DNA from: Clostridia bacterium
Lineage (GTDB): Bacteria; Bacillota; Clostridia; Christensenellales; Aristaeellaceae
NCBI GenBank assembly: GCA_030526935.1
Contig: JAUNBY010000029.1
Coordinates: forward strand, 1-13,863
Direction: 5' to 3'
Length of the DNA: 13,863 nucleotides
The notes under the pieces were generated by a model. That model saw only the letters and a list, made by a program, of their open reading frames with translations, searched no databases and was not told the DNA's origin. Of the stretch, positions 1 through 6,627 are shown in pieces; the first letter of the stretch is position 1; each line of letters begins with the position of its first letter. The position numbers and the translations under genes are program-made.

Positions 1-385
1 AGACATACCCGGGCGGCGAAGCGCCGAACACCAGGCGGCCGCGCGCGCTTCCCCAGCCGGAGTGTCTTTCCGGCGTCAAATCCCTTATTACGGCGGGTAT
101 AATCTCCCCGTCGCACGCCGCAAACTCCGCCGTGATGTCGAATATTGGCGCGTAGCCCGCGAGCAGATCCTCCGTCGCTTCGTCGAAGGGGTAGTTCCTT
201 TCCATTTTAATATCGAAAAGCGACATCGTAGCCTTCAACACTTTATAATGAACCGACTCGAAGGACACCCCCTCGACCGCCAGCAAACCCCGCGAGCGCG
301 CGAGCAGCTTCGTTTTATCGCGCACTGTCATGTAAAGCATACACTTCCTCGCCGCAATCGCCCTTTGCGTAGCCGCGACAATCAT
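1..385 (-). CDS. Unrecognised protein, N-terminal part (runs off the window)
   Basis: An open minus-strand frame starts with ATG at 385 and stays open for 128 codons to the window edge, so the C-terminus lies outside. An excellent ribosome binding site, AGGAGGTG, precedes the ATG by about 5 nt, which fixes the start. The protein begins MIVAATQRAIAARKC and later contains FDIKMERNYPFDEATEDLLAG and FAACDGEIIPAVIRD. I see no signal peptide, membrane segment or motif that I recognise. It has a good promoter about 80-110 bp upstream (465-493) and is separated from the tRNA unit by the terminator at 632-658, so it is an independent transcription unit. That it is a real gene is well supported by the ribosome binding site, promoter and open frame; its function is unknown. 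Confidence 0.75.
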   Translation of the reverse strand, partial: MIVAATQRAIAARKCMLYMTVRDKTKLLARSRGLLAVEGVSFESVHYKVLKATMSLFDIKMERNYPFDEATEDLLAGYAPIFDITAEFAACDGEIIPAVIRDLTPERHSGWGSARGRLVFGASPPGYV

Positions 386-464
386 AAAATCACCTCCTGA
401 AAACCAAGGCTATAAAAAACCGCGTCGCGGGCGCTCAACGGCTCCCTCCGACTGCGGCAATTAT

Positions 465-493
465 AATATATCACGGCTCTTTTTATTTGTCAA
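465..493 (-). promoter_or_regulatory. SigmaA-type promoter for the partial gene at 1-385
   Basis: On the minus strand TTGACA (488-493) is followed by a 17-bp spacer and TATATT (465-470). The predicted transcript has a leader of roughly 70 nt before the ATG at 385. Confidence 0.75.
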
Positions 494-631
494 CGCCTTA
501 TTAATCCAATATTTTCTCTATTTTCACCCATATAAAATATCTCATATCTCCCACTGTACACCCGACAATTTCCCACAAAAACATCACAATCCCGCCACGT
601 TTGAACCTGACGACACAGGCGCGACAGGCAC

Positions 632-658
632 AAAAAAGTCCGTTCCTTTTGGAACGGA
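632..658 (-). terminator. Intrinsic terminator of the tRNA unit
   Basis: On the minus strand an 8-bp perfect stem, TCCGTTCC / GGAACGGA, closes an AAAA loop (stem arms 651-658 and 639-646). After one C it is followed by six T (632-637). It lies about 10 nt after the CCA end of tRNA-Glu, as expected for a tRNA operon. Confidence 0.9.
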
Positions 659-667
659 TCAACATTA

Positions 668-742
668 TGGCACCTCCATGGGGACTCGAACCCCAGTTTT
701 CGCCGTGAGAGGGCGACGTCTTAACCGCTTGACCATGGAGGC
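668..742 (-). tRNA. tRNA-Glu (anticodon CTC)
   Basis: The minus strand folds into a full cloverleaf. The acceptor stem is GCCTCCA with TGGAGGT (one G-T pair), the anticodon stem is TCGCC / GGCGA with loop CTCTCAC, and the T arm contains GGTTCGAGTCC. The anticodon in loop positions 34-36 is CTC, which reads GAG. Discriminator G and an encoded CCA tail (668-670) follow. It is the second gene of a two-tRNA transcript, 3 nt after tRNA-Gln. Confidence 0.96.
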
Positions 743-745
743 AGG

Positions 746-819
746 TGGCTGCCGAACTAGGATTCGAACCTAGACAATACGAGTCAGAGTCGTAGGTGCT
801 ACCGTTACACCATTCGGCA
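746..819 (-). tRNA. tRNA-Gln (anticodon CTG)
   Basis: The acceptor stem TGCCGAA pairs with TTCGGCA and is followed by G and an encoded CCA (746-748). The anticodon stem is TACGA / TCGTA with loop CTCTGAC, giving anticodon CTG, which reads CAG. The D arm (ATGGTGTAACGGTAGCA) and T arm (AGGTTCGAATCCT) are typical of bacterial tRNA-Gln. It is transcribed first, from the promoter at 870-898. Confidence 0.96.
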
Positions 820-869
820 ATCCGTCAACCGGACACCGCATGTTCAGCCGCATCCAATCGACAGGTGAT

Positions 870-898
870 ATTCTACTAAATTCCACAGGCATTGTCAA
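870..898 (-). promoter_or_regulatory. SigmaA-type promoter for the tRNA-Gln/tRNA-Glu unit
   Basis: On the minus strand a perfect TTGACA (893-898), a 17-bp spacer and TAGAAT (870-875) lie about 50 bp upstream of the mature 5' end of tRNA-Gln. Confidence 0.85.
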
Positions 899-944
899 TA
901 TGTTTAAAGGTTAATTATTGTATGTGCTTTGATTAAGCAATGCT

Positions 945-1994
945 TCACAGTATCCCCATGAAGTACTCCACGGCGAGCGCCACAACTACCACGAGCGCCG
1001 AGATTATAAAACCGTGCAGCATGGGGTTCGGGCCAGCCTTGAACATCTGCTTGCAGCTCGTACCCATGCCGATTGCGGAGAGGGCGCAAACCATGAGGAA
1101 TTTGCTCGCGTCCTTGGCTGCGGAGGAAATCTGCGCGGGTATGAGGCCGAGACTGTTTACGGCGGCGAGAGCCACAAAGCCCAATATGAACCACGGGAAC
1201 AGCTTCGTCATCGAAATCTTTTTTATCGCTCCACCGGCTTCAATCGACTGCTTTCTCTTAATGCGCACGTTTATAAACGCGAAGACCAGAACCGTGGGTA
1301 TTATGGCCAGCGTGCGGGTGAGCTTGACCATGGTGGCGAAGTCGCCGGCCGCTTCCGAATAGGCGTATCCCGCCGCGACGACGCTTGAGGTGTCGTTGAC
1401 CGCCGTTCCCGCCCACAATCCGTAGGCGGTGTCCGAAAGCCCCATCATATGCCCCATGAACGGGAACAGCACTATCATCGCCATGTCGAACAGAAAAGTC
1501 GCCGACATGGCGTAGGCTATGTCCCTGTCCTCGGCGTCTATGACCGGAGCTATGGCGGCTATTGCCGAACCTCCGCATATGCCGGTGCCGGCTGATATGA
1601 GGTTCGAGAGCTTCCAGTCAAGCCCCAAAAGCTTTCCGACGATATATCCCCCTCCGAAGCACGTCGCCAGCGTAAACGCCATTACCATCAGAGACATGCG
1701 CCCGACCGTGAGTATCGTCCCGACGCTGAGCGACGCGCCCAGGAGTATTATCGCGAACCTTAGAATCTTCTTGGACGTAAATTTGAGTCCCGGCTTTATT
1801 ATCTCGTTTTTTCCGATGAAAACGTTCAAAAGCATCCCTATGAAAAGCGCTATTACCGACGCGCCTATAAGATGTATGGGCAAAATCCCCTCTATATATC
1901 TGGCCGCCGCCGCGACCGCCACCGCGAGCGCCACGCCGGGCAAAAGACCCGCAATATCTGTCAATTTCTTTCCGGTTAATACGTTCGAACTCAT
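945..1994 (-). CDS. yeiH: YeiH-family (UPF0324) putative sulfate/sulfite exporter
   Basis: This is a polytopic inner-membrane protein of 349 residues, full length for the YeiH / Cons_hypoth698 family. Conserved family stretches are visible: GTGICGGSA (about residues 136-144), GTAVNDTSSV (196-205) and VKLTR (223-227), within about ten hydrophobic segments. Relatives have been linked to export of inorganic sulfur anions, for example CuyZ in sulfonate degraders, but many members are uncharacterised. I chose ATG at 1994 because GGAGGA lies 9 nt upstream; an in-frame GTG at 2003 directly abuts that ribosome binding site and is too close. It has its own promoter (2031-2059) and no strong terminator. 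It lies next to, but is not co-transcribed with, the racemase operon. A sulfur-export role fits the sulfatase at the other end of the window, but that link is inference. Confidence 0.9.
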   Translation of the reverse strand: MSSNVLTGKKLTDIAGLLPGVALAVAVAAAARYIEGILPIHLIGASVIALFIGMLLNVFIGKNEIIKPGLKFTSKKILRFAIILLGASLSVGTILTVGRMSLMVMAFTLATCFGGGYIVGKLLGLDWKLSNLISAGTGICGGSAIAAIAPVIDAEDRDIAYAMSATFLFDMAMIVLFPFMGHMMGLSDTAYGLWAGTAVNDTSSVVAAGYAYSEAAGDFATMVKLTRTLAIIPTVLVFAFINVRIKRKQSIEAGGAIKKISMTKLFPWFILGFVALAAVNSLGLIPAQISSAAKDASKFLMVCALSAIGMGTSCKQMFKAGPNPMLHGFIISALVVVVALAVEYFMGIL

Positions 1995-2030
1995 ATAGCC
2001 CACTCCTCCGTATGCTCGTTTTGACTGTTG

Positions 2031-2059
2031 ATTTTACACCCTGAATATGATAATGTCAA
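2031..2059 (-). promoter_or_regulatory. SigmaA-type promoter for the YeiH-family gene
   Basis: On the minus strand TTGACA (2054-2059), a 17-bp spacer and TAAAAT (2031-2036) give a leader of about 30 nt before the ATG at 1994. The exporter gene is therefore expressed independently of the upstream racemase operon. Confidence 0.8.
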
Positions 2060-2087
2060 CATCTCTTTCAGGAATCGTATTTTTCGT

Positions 2088-2345
2088 TACATCGCTCATT
2101 CAGATGATGCGCTTATCAAAGCTTGCCAGAAAATGAACAACGCGGGCGAATTCGGCATAAGGCTGAACACGCTCGCCCGTCGCCGCAACGTGAGGTATAT
2201 AGAGGACGAATCGACCTGCGGGACGTTTCACACAGGCATGGGGCGCAACCTGTCTCTGGGCGGCTGTCAGAACGCGGCCAGGCATTTCGACCTTGCCCTG
2301 CGCGATATGTCAGTCGTAGCGTTTCTATTATCGCGCGGCGGAATC
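2088..2345 (+). pseudogene. Relic of an M29-like (leucyl aminopeptidase/aminopeptidase T) gene, C-terminal part
   Basis: The gap between the YeiH and LarA-like genes carries a plus-strand frame with the pattern of the C-terminal metal-binding region of COG2309/M29-like proteins. It reads AGEFGIRLN, then EDESTCGTFHTGMGRN, then SLGG and HFDLALRDMSV. Intact relatives show ElGiG-N, LEDE, GT-H-A-G-N, GG and H-D-V-R-PTV in the same order. The N-terminal two thirds of such a protein is absent. There is no ATG with a ribosome binding site in front, and the frame runs on into the antisense of the LarA-like 3' end. I therefore read it as a truncated, probably untranslated remnant. The boundaries are approximate. 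The frame itself has not acquired stops, so the loss may be recent. Confidence 0.55.
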
Positions 2346-3776
2346 GCGCATGCACAGATGAACGGGATTAGTCTTAAAAGCGCCCGGCAAAGCCAGTATA
2401 TTGGGGTTCGATCCGACGTATTTTTTCATGGCGTCCTTTAGCGCCTCCTCAAACGTCGCCCTCGTCTTTAGCCCCATAGCGCGCGCGTAACCCGGTTCCT
2501 GAGCGCCTATGGCGTAAATCGCCGCCGTATTCGTCTCGGCGATATGCGAGCAAGACATCATTGAAAACCCGTGATAGGGATGAAACGCCCCGGCGTAGCG
2601 GTATTTGCGTATGTATTCAACGTCGGTGGCGAAGTACTGCGCGTATTTACTCATGTCGGGGAGAGTCTGCATGTAGTCGCACTGGTACAATTTGTAAAGT
2701 TCGCGAAGATAAGGCCACCTTTCATCGTGGAAATAGCCGTTGCATTGGGTGCTGAACAGTATTACGCAACTGTCTTTTAACACCCGTTTATGGCGTATGA
2801 TCTGCGCCGACACAGCCTGCGTCATTTGTATGGGATTGGTGCCCATGCCGTCGCCGTAGTGAAAATTTTGCGGCATTCCGAACACCATAACGTCGTATTT
2901 CTTATCCGCCCAGGCGACATATGTCCGCTCGTCGGCTACCTTCCACGACTCCGGCTGCATTTGGCGTATGTAGCCGCTGAATACGGCTATTTGCCGGGAC
3001 TGAGTATCAAGCACCGCGTCGCAGCCGAAGAACTTTTTGCCCATGCGCTTTTCCATATACATGCCTATTTCGTCGAACTTTCTGCGCATAAGCGAACGGC
3101 TCGAAACCGGGACAAAGTCGTCGCGGTGCATGACCTCCGACACGTGGTGCGCGGCTATGCTTTGCCAGTGCGTTATGCCCGTGGCGCAATGCTTGTACCC
3201 GCCCGAATATCCCCCGTAGGGATTGCCCTGCGTATGCCCCACGAGTATGGCAAGGTCGGCTTCATAGACGAACCGGTTCATTATAACCCTGTCTGCAGAG
3301 TCCGTGCGTCCCAGATCGACGAGATTATCCCAGTCCTCGCTGTCGTGGGTCAGCATTTGTCCCGAATAATAGAACTCGTCAAATATATCGTCGCCCAGTA
3401 TAAGGCGCATTTCATCGGGCGTCGTTCGGGGATGCAGACCGTTGGAAAACAGTATCAATATGTCCTTTTTCAGCACTCCGGCTTTGTATAATTCCTCGAG
3501 CAACACCTTCACGGCGATTTTTCTGTGGGATGTCGGTTGAAGGCCGCCCTTTACTATATCGGGAATCACCAGAACGACGCGGCTTCCCGCGCGCGTGAGC
3601 TTGTCGAGCGACTCCATTGCGATGGGGTTCAATATCGACTCGCGCGTTTTCTCGACTATTTGGTCATACGGTATATACGCCGGATCGGCGACGGTCGTTC
3701 CGGGGATAAACACGTCCGTCGTATCGGGTAATTCCGCCTTCATAACCCCTGTTCCATATTCAAATTCCAGTTTCAT
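2328..3776 (-). CDS. LarA-like nickel-dependent hydroxyacid racemase/epimerase family protein
   Basis: A 482-residue protein of the LarA (DUF2088) superfamily, whose characterised members racemise or epimerise 2-hydroxyacids with a nickel-pincer cofactor. Motifs in order: LVIPDIVKGG (D73, K76), NGLHPRTT (H115), VGHTQGN with GGYSGGYKH (H181, K195) and SIAAHH (H211). These match the LarA positions (L. plantarum numbering, from memory) D72, R75, H108, H174, K184 and H200, with lysine where LarA has substrate-binding Arg75. It is longer than LarA (about 424 residues). The start ATG at 3776 has AAGGAGA 8 nt upstream. It is the last gene of the LacI-controlled operon, separated from the SDR gene by an MDR relic. 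No larB, larC or larE cofactor genes are visible here. The substrate is unknown; a sugar acid or sulfonated hydroxyacid is possible. The family assignment is firm, the reaction is not. Confidence 0.85.
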   Translation of the reverse strand: MKLEFEYGTGVMKAELPDTTDVFIPGTTVADPAYIPYDQIVEKTRESILNPIAMESLDKLTRAGSRVVLVIPDIVKGGLQPTSHRKIAVKVLLEELYKAGVLKKDILILFSNGLHPRTTPDEMRLILGDDIFDEFYYSGQMLTHDSEDWDNLVDLGRTDSADRVIMNRFVYEADLAILVGHTQGNPYGGYSGGYKHCATGITHWQSIAAHHVSEVMHRDDFVPVSSRSLMRRKFDEIGMYMEKRMGKKFFGCDAVLDTQSRQIAVFSGYIRQMQPESWKVADERTYVAWADKKYDVMVFGMPQNFHYGDGMGTNPIQMTQAVSAQIIRHKRVLKDSCVILFSTQCNGYFHDERWPYLRELYKLYQCDYMQTLPDMSKYAQYFATDVEYIRKYRYAGAFHPYHGFSMMSCSHIAETNTAAIYAIGAQEPGYARAMGLKTRATFEEALKDAMKKYVGSNPNILALPGAFKTNPVHLCMRDSAAR

Positions 3777-3795
3777 ATGCCGCTTCTCCTTATAT

Positions 3796-3988
3796 TTAAC
3801 TAAACGTAATTACGACGCGCCCCGTCGTCCTGGGTTCGTTTTTCATCATCTCTACCGCCTCGAGGAAGCGCTCCGCCGGGAAATAATGCGTAACTAAAAG
3901 CTCGGGGCTATAGCTGCCGTAATTGTATTGCGCGACATGTTTTGCGCGTCGCTTATTCCTTTCATAAGTATGAACCCGGCGGGCGAAG
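3796..3988 (-). pseudogene. Relic of a zinc-type MDR alcohol/polyol dehydrogenase, C-terminus only
   Basis: Between the SDR stop and the LarA-like start lie about 190 bp that encode a recognisable MDR C-terminus: PELLVTHYFPAERFLEAVEM followed by TGRVVITF and a stop at 3796. This matches the pattern LITHRFPLEEA..AFELM..GKVVI of threonine- and sorbitol-dehydrogenase-like enzymes. Just upstream, another frame reads AGFILMKGISDAQNMSRN, which resembles the preceding MDR stretch (compare LFIKGIYG in threonine dehydrogenases), and it stops near 3895. The two pieces are thus out of frame and about 300 N-terminal residues are missing. The likely history is an internal deletion joining the SDR stop to the MDR tail, plus a frameshift. 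It was probably once an intact operon gene between SDR and racemase. Confidence 0.6.
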
Positions 3989-4759
3989 TTACCTGTACAG
4001 ATAGCCGCCGTCAACGTTTATACAAGCGCCCGTTACGTAGTCGGATGCCGCGCTCGCCAGGTAGACCACCGTTCCCCGCAGATCCTCCGGCTCTCCCCAG
4101 CGCCCCATAGGTATGCGCGCGTTTATGCTGTTCAGAAAGTCTTCTCCTATCAACAGCATTTTCTCCGGCGTGTTAAGCTCCGTGCGGAAGTATCCCGGGG
4201 CTATGGCGTTTACGCATATTCCGCAACCCGCCAGCTCGTTTGAAAAAGAGCGCGTCTGCAAAAGCACCGAACCTTTGGACGCCGCGTAAGAAGCGTTGTT
4301 CACCGCGCCCAGAAAGGCCAGCATACTCGCCACGTTGATTATTTTTCCATAGCGGTTCTTCTTCATGATTCCGGCCGCAAGCTTTGTAAGCAAAAACGGC
4401 GCCGTTGAGTTTACGGCGAAAACGCGCTGCCATTCCTCCGTTTCGCAATCCTCCAGCTTCTTTCTCAGGTTAATGCCGGCGTTGTTGACGAGTATATGCA
4501 AGTCGCCTCCAAGCAGATCGACGGACTTTGCGAACCCCTCGCGGAGACTGGCTTCGTCCGACAAATTGCATACGACGCCGCGCACGCTCGCCCCCGCAAG
4601 CCCCATGTCGCAGACAAGTCCGTCCGCATTGGGATTCATATCCATAATGACGACTTCGCACCCGTTATCGTGAAGCCCCTCGGCCATGGCGCGCCCCAAG
4701 CCCTGCACGCCGCCCGTCACAATCGCCTTGCGCCCTGTAAGATCAAATAGATTTCTCAC
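3989..4759 (-). CDS. Short-chain dehydrogenase/reductase (gluconate 5-dehydrogenase / KduD-like)
   Basis: A 256-residue classical SDR, a cytosolic NAD(P)-dependent oxidoreductase. The Rossmann motif TGGVQGLG is at residues 15-22, NNAG at 92-95 and the catalytic set is N117, S145, Y158 and K162, followed by the PG motif (188-189). The C-terminus, ending in INVDGG, is full length. The overall pattern resembles 2-deoxy-D-gluconate 3-dehydrogenase and gluconate 5-dehydrogenase, so a sugar-acid or ketose substrate is likely, but specificity cannot be read from sequence. The start is GTG at 4759: GGAGGA sits 8 nt upstream, and the GTGA overlap with the stop of the transketolase C subunit (4756-4758) indicates translational coupling. 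Its place after the split transketolase and before the MDR relic and the racemase suggests successive oxidation and carbon-transfer steps on one substrate. Confidence 0.88.
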   Translation of the reverse strand: MRNLFDLTGRKAIVTGGVQGLGRAMAEGLHDNGCEVVIMDMNPNADGLVCDMGLAGASVRGVVCNLSDEASLREGFAKSVDLLGGDLHILVNNAGINLRKKLEDCETEEWQRVFAVNSTAPFLLTKLAAGIMKKNRYGKIINVASMLAFLGAVNNASYAASKGSVLLQTRSFSNELAGCGICVNAIAPGYFRTELNTPEKMLLIGEDFLNSINARIPMGRWGEPEDLRGTVVYLASAASDYVTGACINVDGGYLYR

Positions 4760-5721
4760 GGTTTTATTCCTCCAAGTTTATTCAATTCACTCACGGCGAC
4801 GGACGCTATGTCGTCCGACGTCAGGTGATAGTGCTTCTTCAGTTCGTCAGCCGTCGCTACTTCGCCAAATACGTCCGCGCGGCCCATTCTTACAACCGGC
4901 GCGCGCTCAAACCCGGATAAAGCCTCGCACACCGCTCCGCCCAGCCCTCCCGCGGCTATGGCGTTTTCAACCGTTATTATAAGTCTGGTCTCTTTGCAGG
5001 CGCGAACTACCGCCTCGACGTCGAGGGGCTTTATCGTGAACATGTCCATGACCCTCGCCTCAATCCCGTAACCGCTTAAAATATCAGCGGCTTCGAGGGC
5101 ATCCGCCACGCATCTTCCGCACGCTATAAGCGAAACGTCGTTCCCGTCGCGGAGCTTTTGCGCCTTTCCAATTTCAAACGTCGCGCCGTCGTCGTAAACG
5201 CGTCGGGCAATTCCGCGAAAGAACCTGATATAGCATAATCCCTTATAATCGGCCAACATGGGGATTATCGCGCCCAGCATGGCCGCGTCGGTGGGTTCCA
5301 CAATGACGGCTTGAGGTATTGCGCGGTATATCGCTATGTCCTCCATGGACATGTGAGTGCCGCCATTGTGACCGCTGGTGTATCCCGGGTCGGCTCCGAC
5401 GACCTTGACGTTAAGCCCGGCATATGCGCAGGATATATATACCTGGTCGAGCATGCGCCGGGAGGCAAAGACCCCGAAGCAATGTATAAATGGCACAAAT
5501 CCTTCTTCGGAAAGCCCCGCCGCGAACCCCGCCATATTCTGCTCCGCGATTCCCATGTTGACGAATCTGTCAGGGTTTTTACGGGCAAATTCGGTCAATC
5601 CCATTCCGTAGGTAAAGTCGGCGGTTATGACCATGGTGTTCTTTTTGTCGTCGATCATCCTTTGATGGACATTCGCGTAAGCGACGGACATGGATACCTC
5701 GTCGAAAGGAACGCGGATCAT
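4756..5721 (-). CDS. Transketolase, C-terminal subunit
   Basis: A 321-residue subunit that carries the pyrimidine-binding and C-terminal domains of a two-gene transketolase. The ThDP-activating glutamate is E60 in NMGIAEQNM. GGTHMSMEDIA (H123) matches the substrate-site GxTH..EDia pattern, and a C-terminal Rossmann-like domain follows. It must pair with the N-terminal subunit encoded just upstream; the ATGA overlap (5718-5721) joins their stop and start codons. Family chemistry is two-carbon ketol transfer between ketoses and aldoses, usually phosphorylated. Split transketolases in accessory clostridial operons often serve special ketoses, such as apulose 4-phosphate or the sulfofructose of sulfo-transketolase pathways, rather than the pentose phosphate pathway. 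Which applies here is not visible. Confidence 0.92.
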   Translation of the reverse strand: MIRVPFDEVSMSVAYANVHQRMIDDKKNTMVITADFTYGMGLTEFARKNPDRFVNMGIAEQNMAGFAAGLSEEGFVPFIHCFGVFASRRMLDQVYISCAYAGLNVKVVGADPGYTSGHNGGTHMSMEDIAIYRAIPQAVIVEPTDAAMLGAIIPMLADYKGLCYIRFFRGIARRVYDDGATFEIGKAQKLRDGNDVSLIACGRCVADALEAADILSGYGIEARVMDMFTIKPLDVEAVVRACKETRLIITVENAIAAGGLGGAVCEALSGFERAPVVRMGRADVFGEVATADELKKHYHLTSDDIASVAVSELNKLGGIKP

Positions 5722-6575
5722 GCTAAACCCTCCATTTCCGCCTCCAGGCGGCTTATTTTTTCCTGTAAGTCAATTTTGCTTTGAGCGAGTTGCTGAGGCG
5801 AAACCGCTATGCCGTGATTGAACCGCATGTTTTGGGCGAAGCAGCCGTAGCCTTTAATGGTGTTGAGGACTATCATCGACGGGCGGTCGGCGCGTGTTTT
5901 CGCCTCGTCTATGGCCTGAGATATTTCCTCAACGTCGTGTCCGTTCGCGGTTTGACAGTGCCATCCGAACAGCCGCGCGTGTTCGGCTATGTCCTTTACG
6001 GGCATGATTTCGCCGACCTCGCCGTCAACCTGCTTTCCGTTCATGTCCACGAAGGCTATGAGCTTTCCCTGACGATGGAATCCGGCGAACATCATGGCCT
6101 CCCAAACCTGCCCTTCCTGACATTCCCCGTCGCCAAGTATACAATAAGTATATACGTCCAGGCCTTTGAGCGCGTTGGCCCACGCGATTCCGCTGGCGAC
6201 GGACAGCCCCTGGCCAAGAGACCCCGTGCTCATGTCTATGCCGGGAGTCTTTCTGCGGTCGCAGTGGCTGGGAAGCCGGGTTGAGAGTTTGTTGAGAGTT
6301 CTTCCCCAGCTTTCGGGAAAGAAGCCCTTCAGCATGAGCGCCGCGTACAGGGCGCATCCCGAATGCCCCTTTGACATTACGAGCCTGTCGCGCATTTCCC
6401 ACCCGGGATTGTCGGGATCGACGCGCATGTGTTTTGCGTATAACACCGCCATCAGATCCGCCACCGACATGCTCCCCCCGACATGTCCCTTGCCCGCCGA
6501 TTCAATTTGTTCGAGAACGCTTACGCGGATTCTCGACGCCAGAATCTCAAGCGCTATAGTCTGTCGTCTCTCCAT
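5718..6575 (-). CDS. Transketolase, N-terminal (ThDP-binding) subunit
   Basis: A 285-residue subunit with the thiamine diphosphate-binding domain. Visible sites are GKGHVGGS (H31), SKGHS (H71), and the ThDP/Mg motif beginning GDGE at 148-151 and ending at DMNG (N179), with FNHG (H253) near the end. I chose ATG at 6575 because AGGAGGTG lies 8 nt upstream. The frame is open back to a TTG at 6620, but that codon has no ribosome binding site and lies upstream of the operator at 6596-6609. The gene follows lacI-2 by 52 bp, and a LacI-type operator lies in that gap. Together with the C subunit it forms the catalytic ThDP centre at the subunit interface. Confidence 0.92.
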   Translation of the reverse strand: MERRQTIALEILASRIRVSVLEQIESAGKGHVGGSMSVADLMAVLYAKHMRVDPDNPGWEMRDRLVMSKGHSGCALYAALMLKGFFPESWGRTLNKLSTRLPSHCDRRKTPGIDMSTGSLGQGLSVASGIAWANALKGLDVYTYCILGDGECQEGQVWEAMMFAGFHRQGKLIAFVDMNGKQVDGEVGEIMPVKDIAEHARLFGWHCQTANGHDVEEISQAIDEAKTRADRPSMIVLNTIKGYGCFAQNMRFNHGIAVSPQQLAQSKIDLQEKISRLEAEMEGLA

Positions 6576-6595
6576 GAGCAGGACACCTCCTAAAA

Positions 6596-6609
6596 TGTAA
6601 TCGTTTGCA
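6596..6609. promoter_or_regulatory. cre-like / LacI-family operator upstream of the transketolase genes
   Basis: TGCAAACGATTACA on the minus strand fits the CcpA cre consensus TGNAANCGNTNNCA at every fixed position. It also fits on the plus strand, so it is a near-palindrome (TG-AA-CG-TT-CA). It sits between the lacI-2 stop and the ribosome binding site of the transketolase N gene (6584-6591). It could be the operator of one of the two LacI-family proteins encoded upstream or a CcpA site. No strong promoter is seen here; only a weak TTGTCC / TACATT-like pair overlaps it, so a roadblock role is also possible. Confidence 0.65.
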
Positions 6610-6627
6610 TTTTTGGACAAAGTATTT

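Noticed and set aside
414..430. CCGCG-A-CGCGG palindrome followed by six T on the minus strand, as a possible attenuator in the leader of the first gene
   Set aside because: The arms are separated by one base, so only a 3-bp stem with a usable loop can form; too weak for a terminator.
925..939. TGCTT/AAGCA stem just after the YeiH-family stop, as a possible terminator
   Set aside because: The stem is short and AT-rich and no T-run follows it on the minus strand.
2790..3491. 233-codon plus-strand open frame
   Set aside because: It lies wholly antisense to the LarA-like gene, whose motifs are well conserved; no ribosome binding site or recognisable domain.
5718..6620. Longer transketolase N subunit starting at TTG 6620
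   Set aside because: The extra 15 residues cover the operator and ribosome binding site; ATG at 6575 has AGGAGGTG at the right distance.
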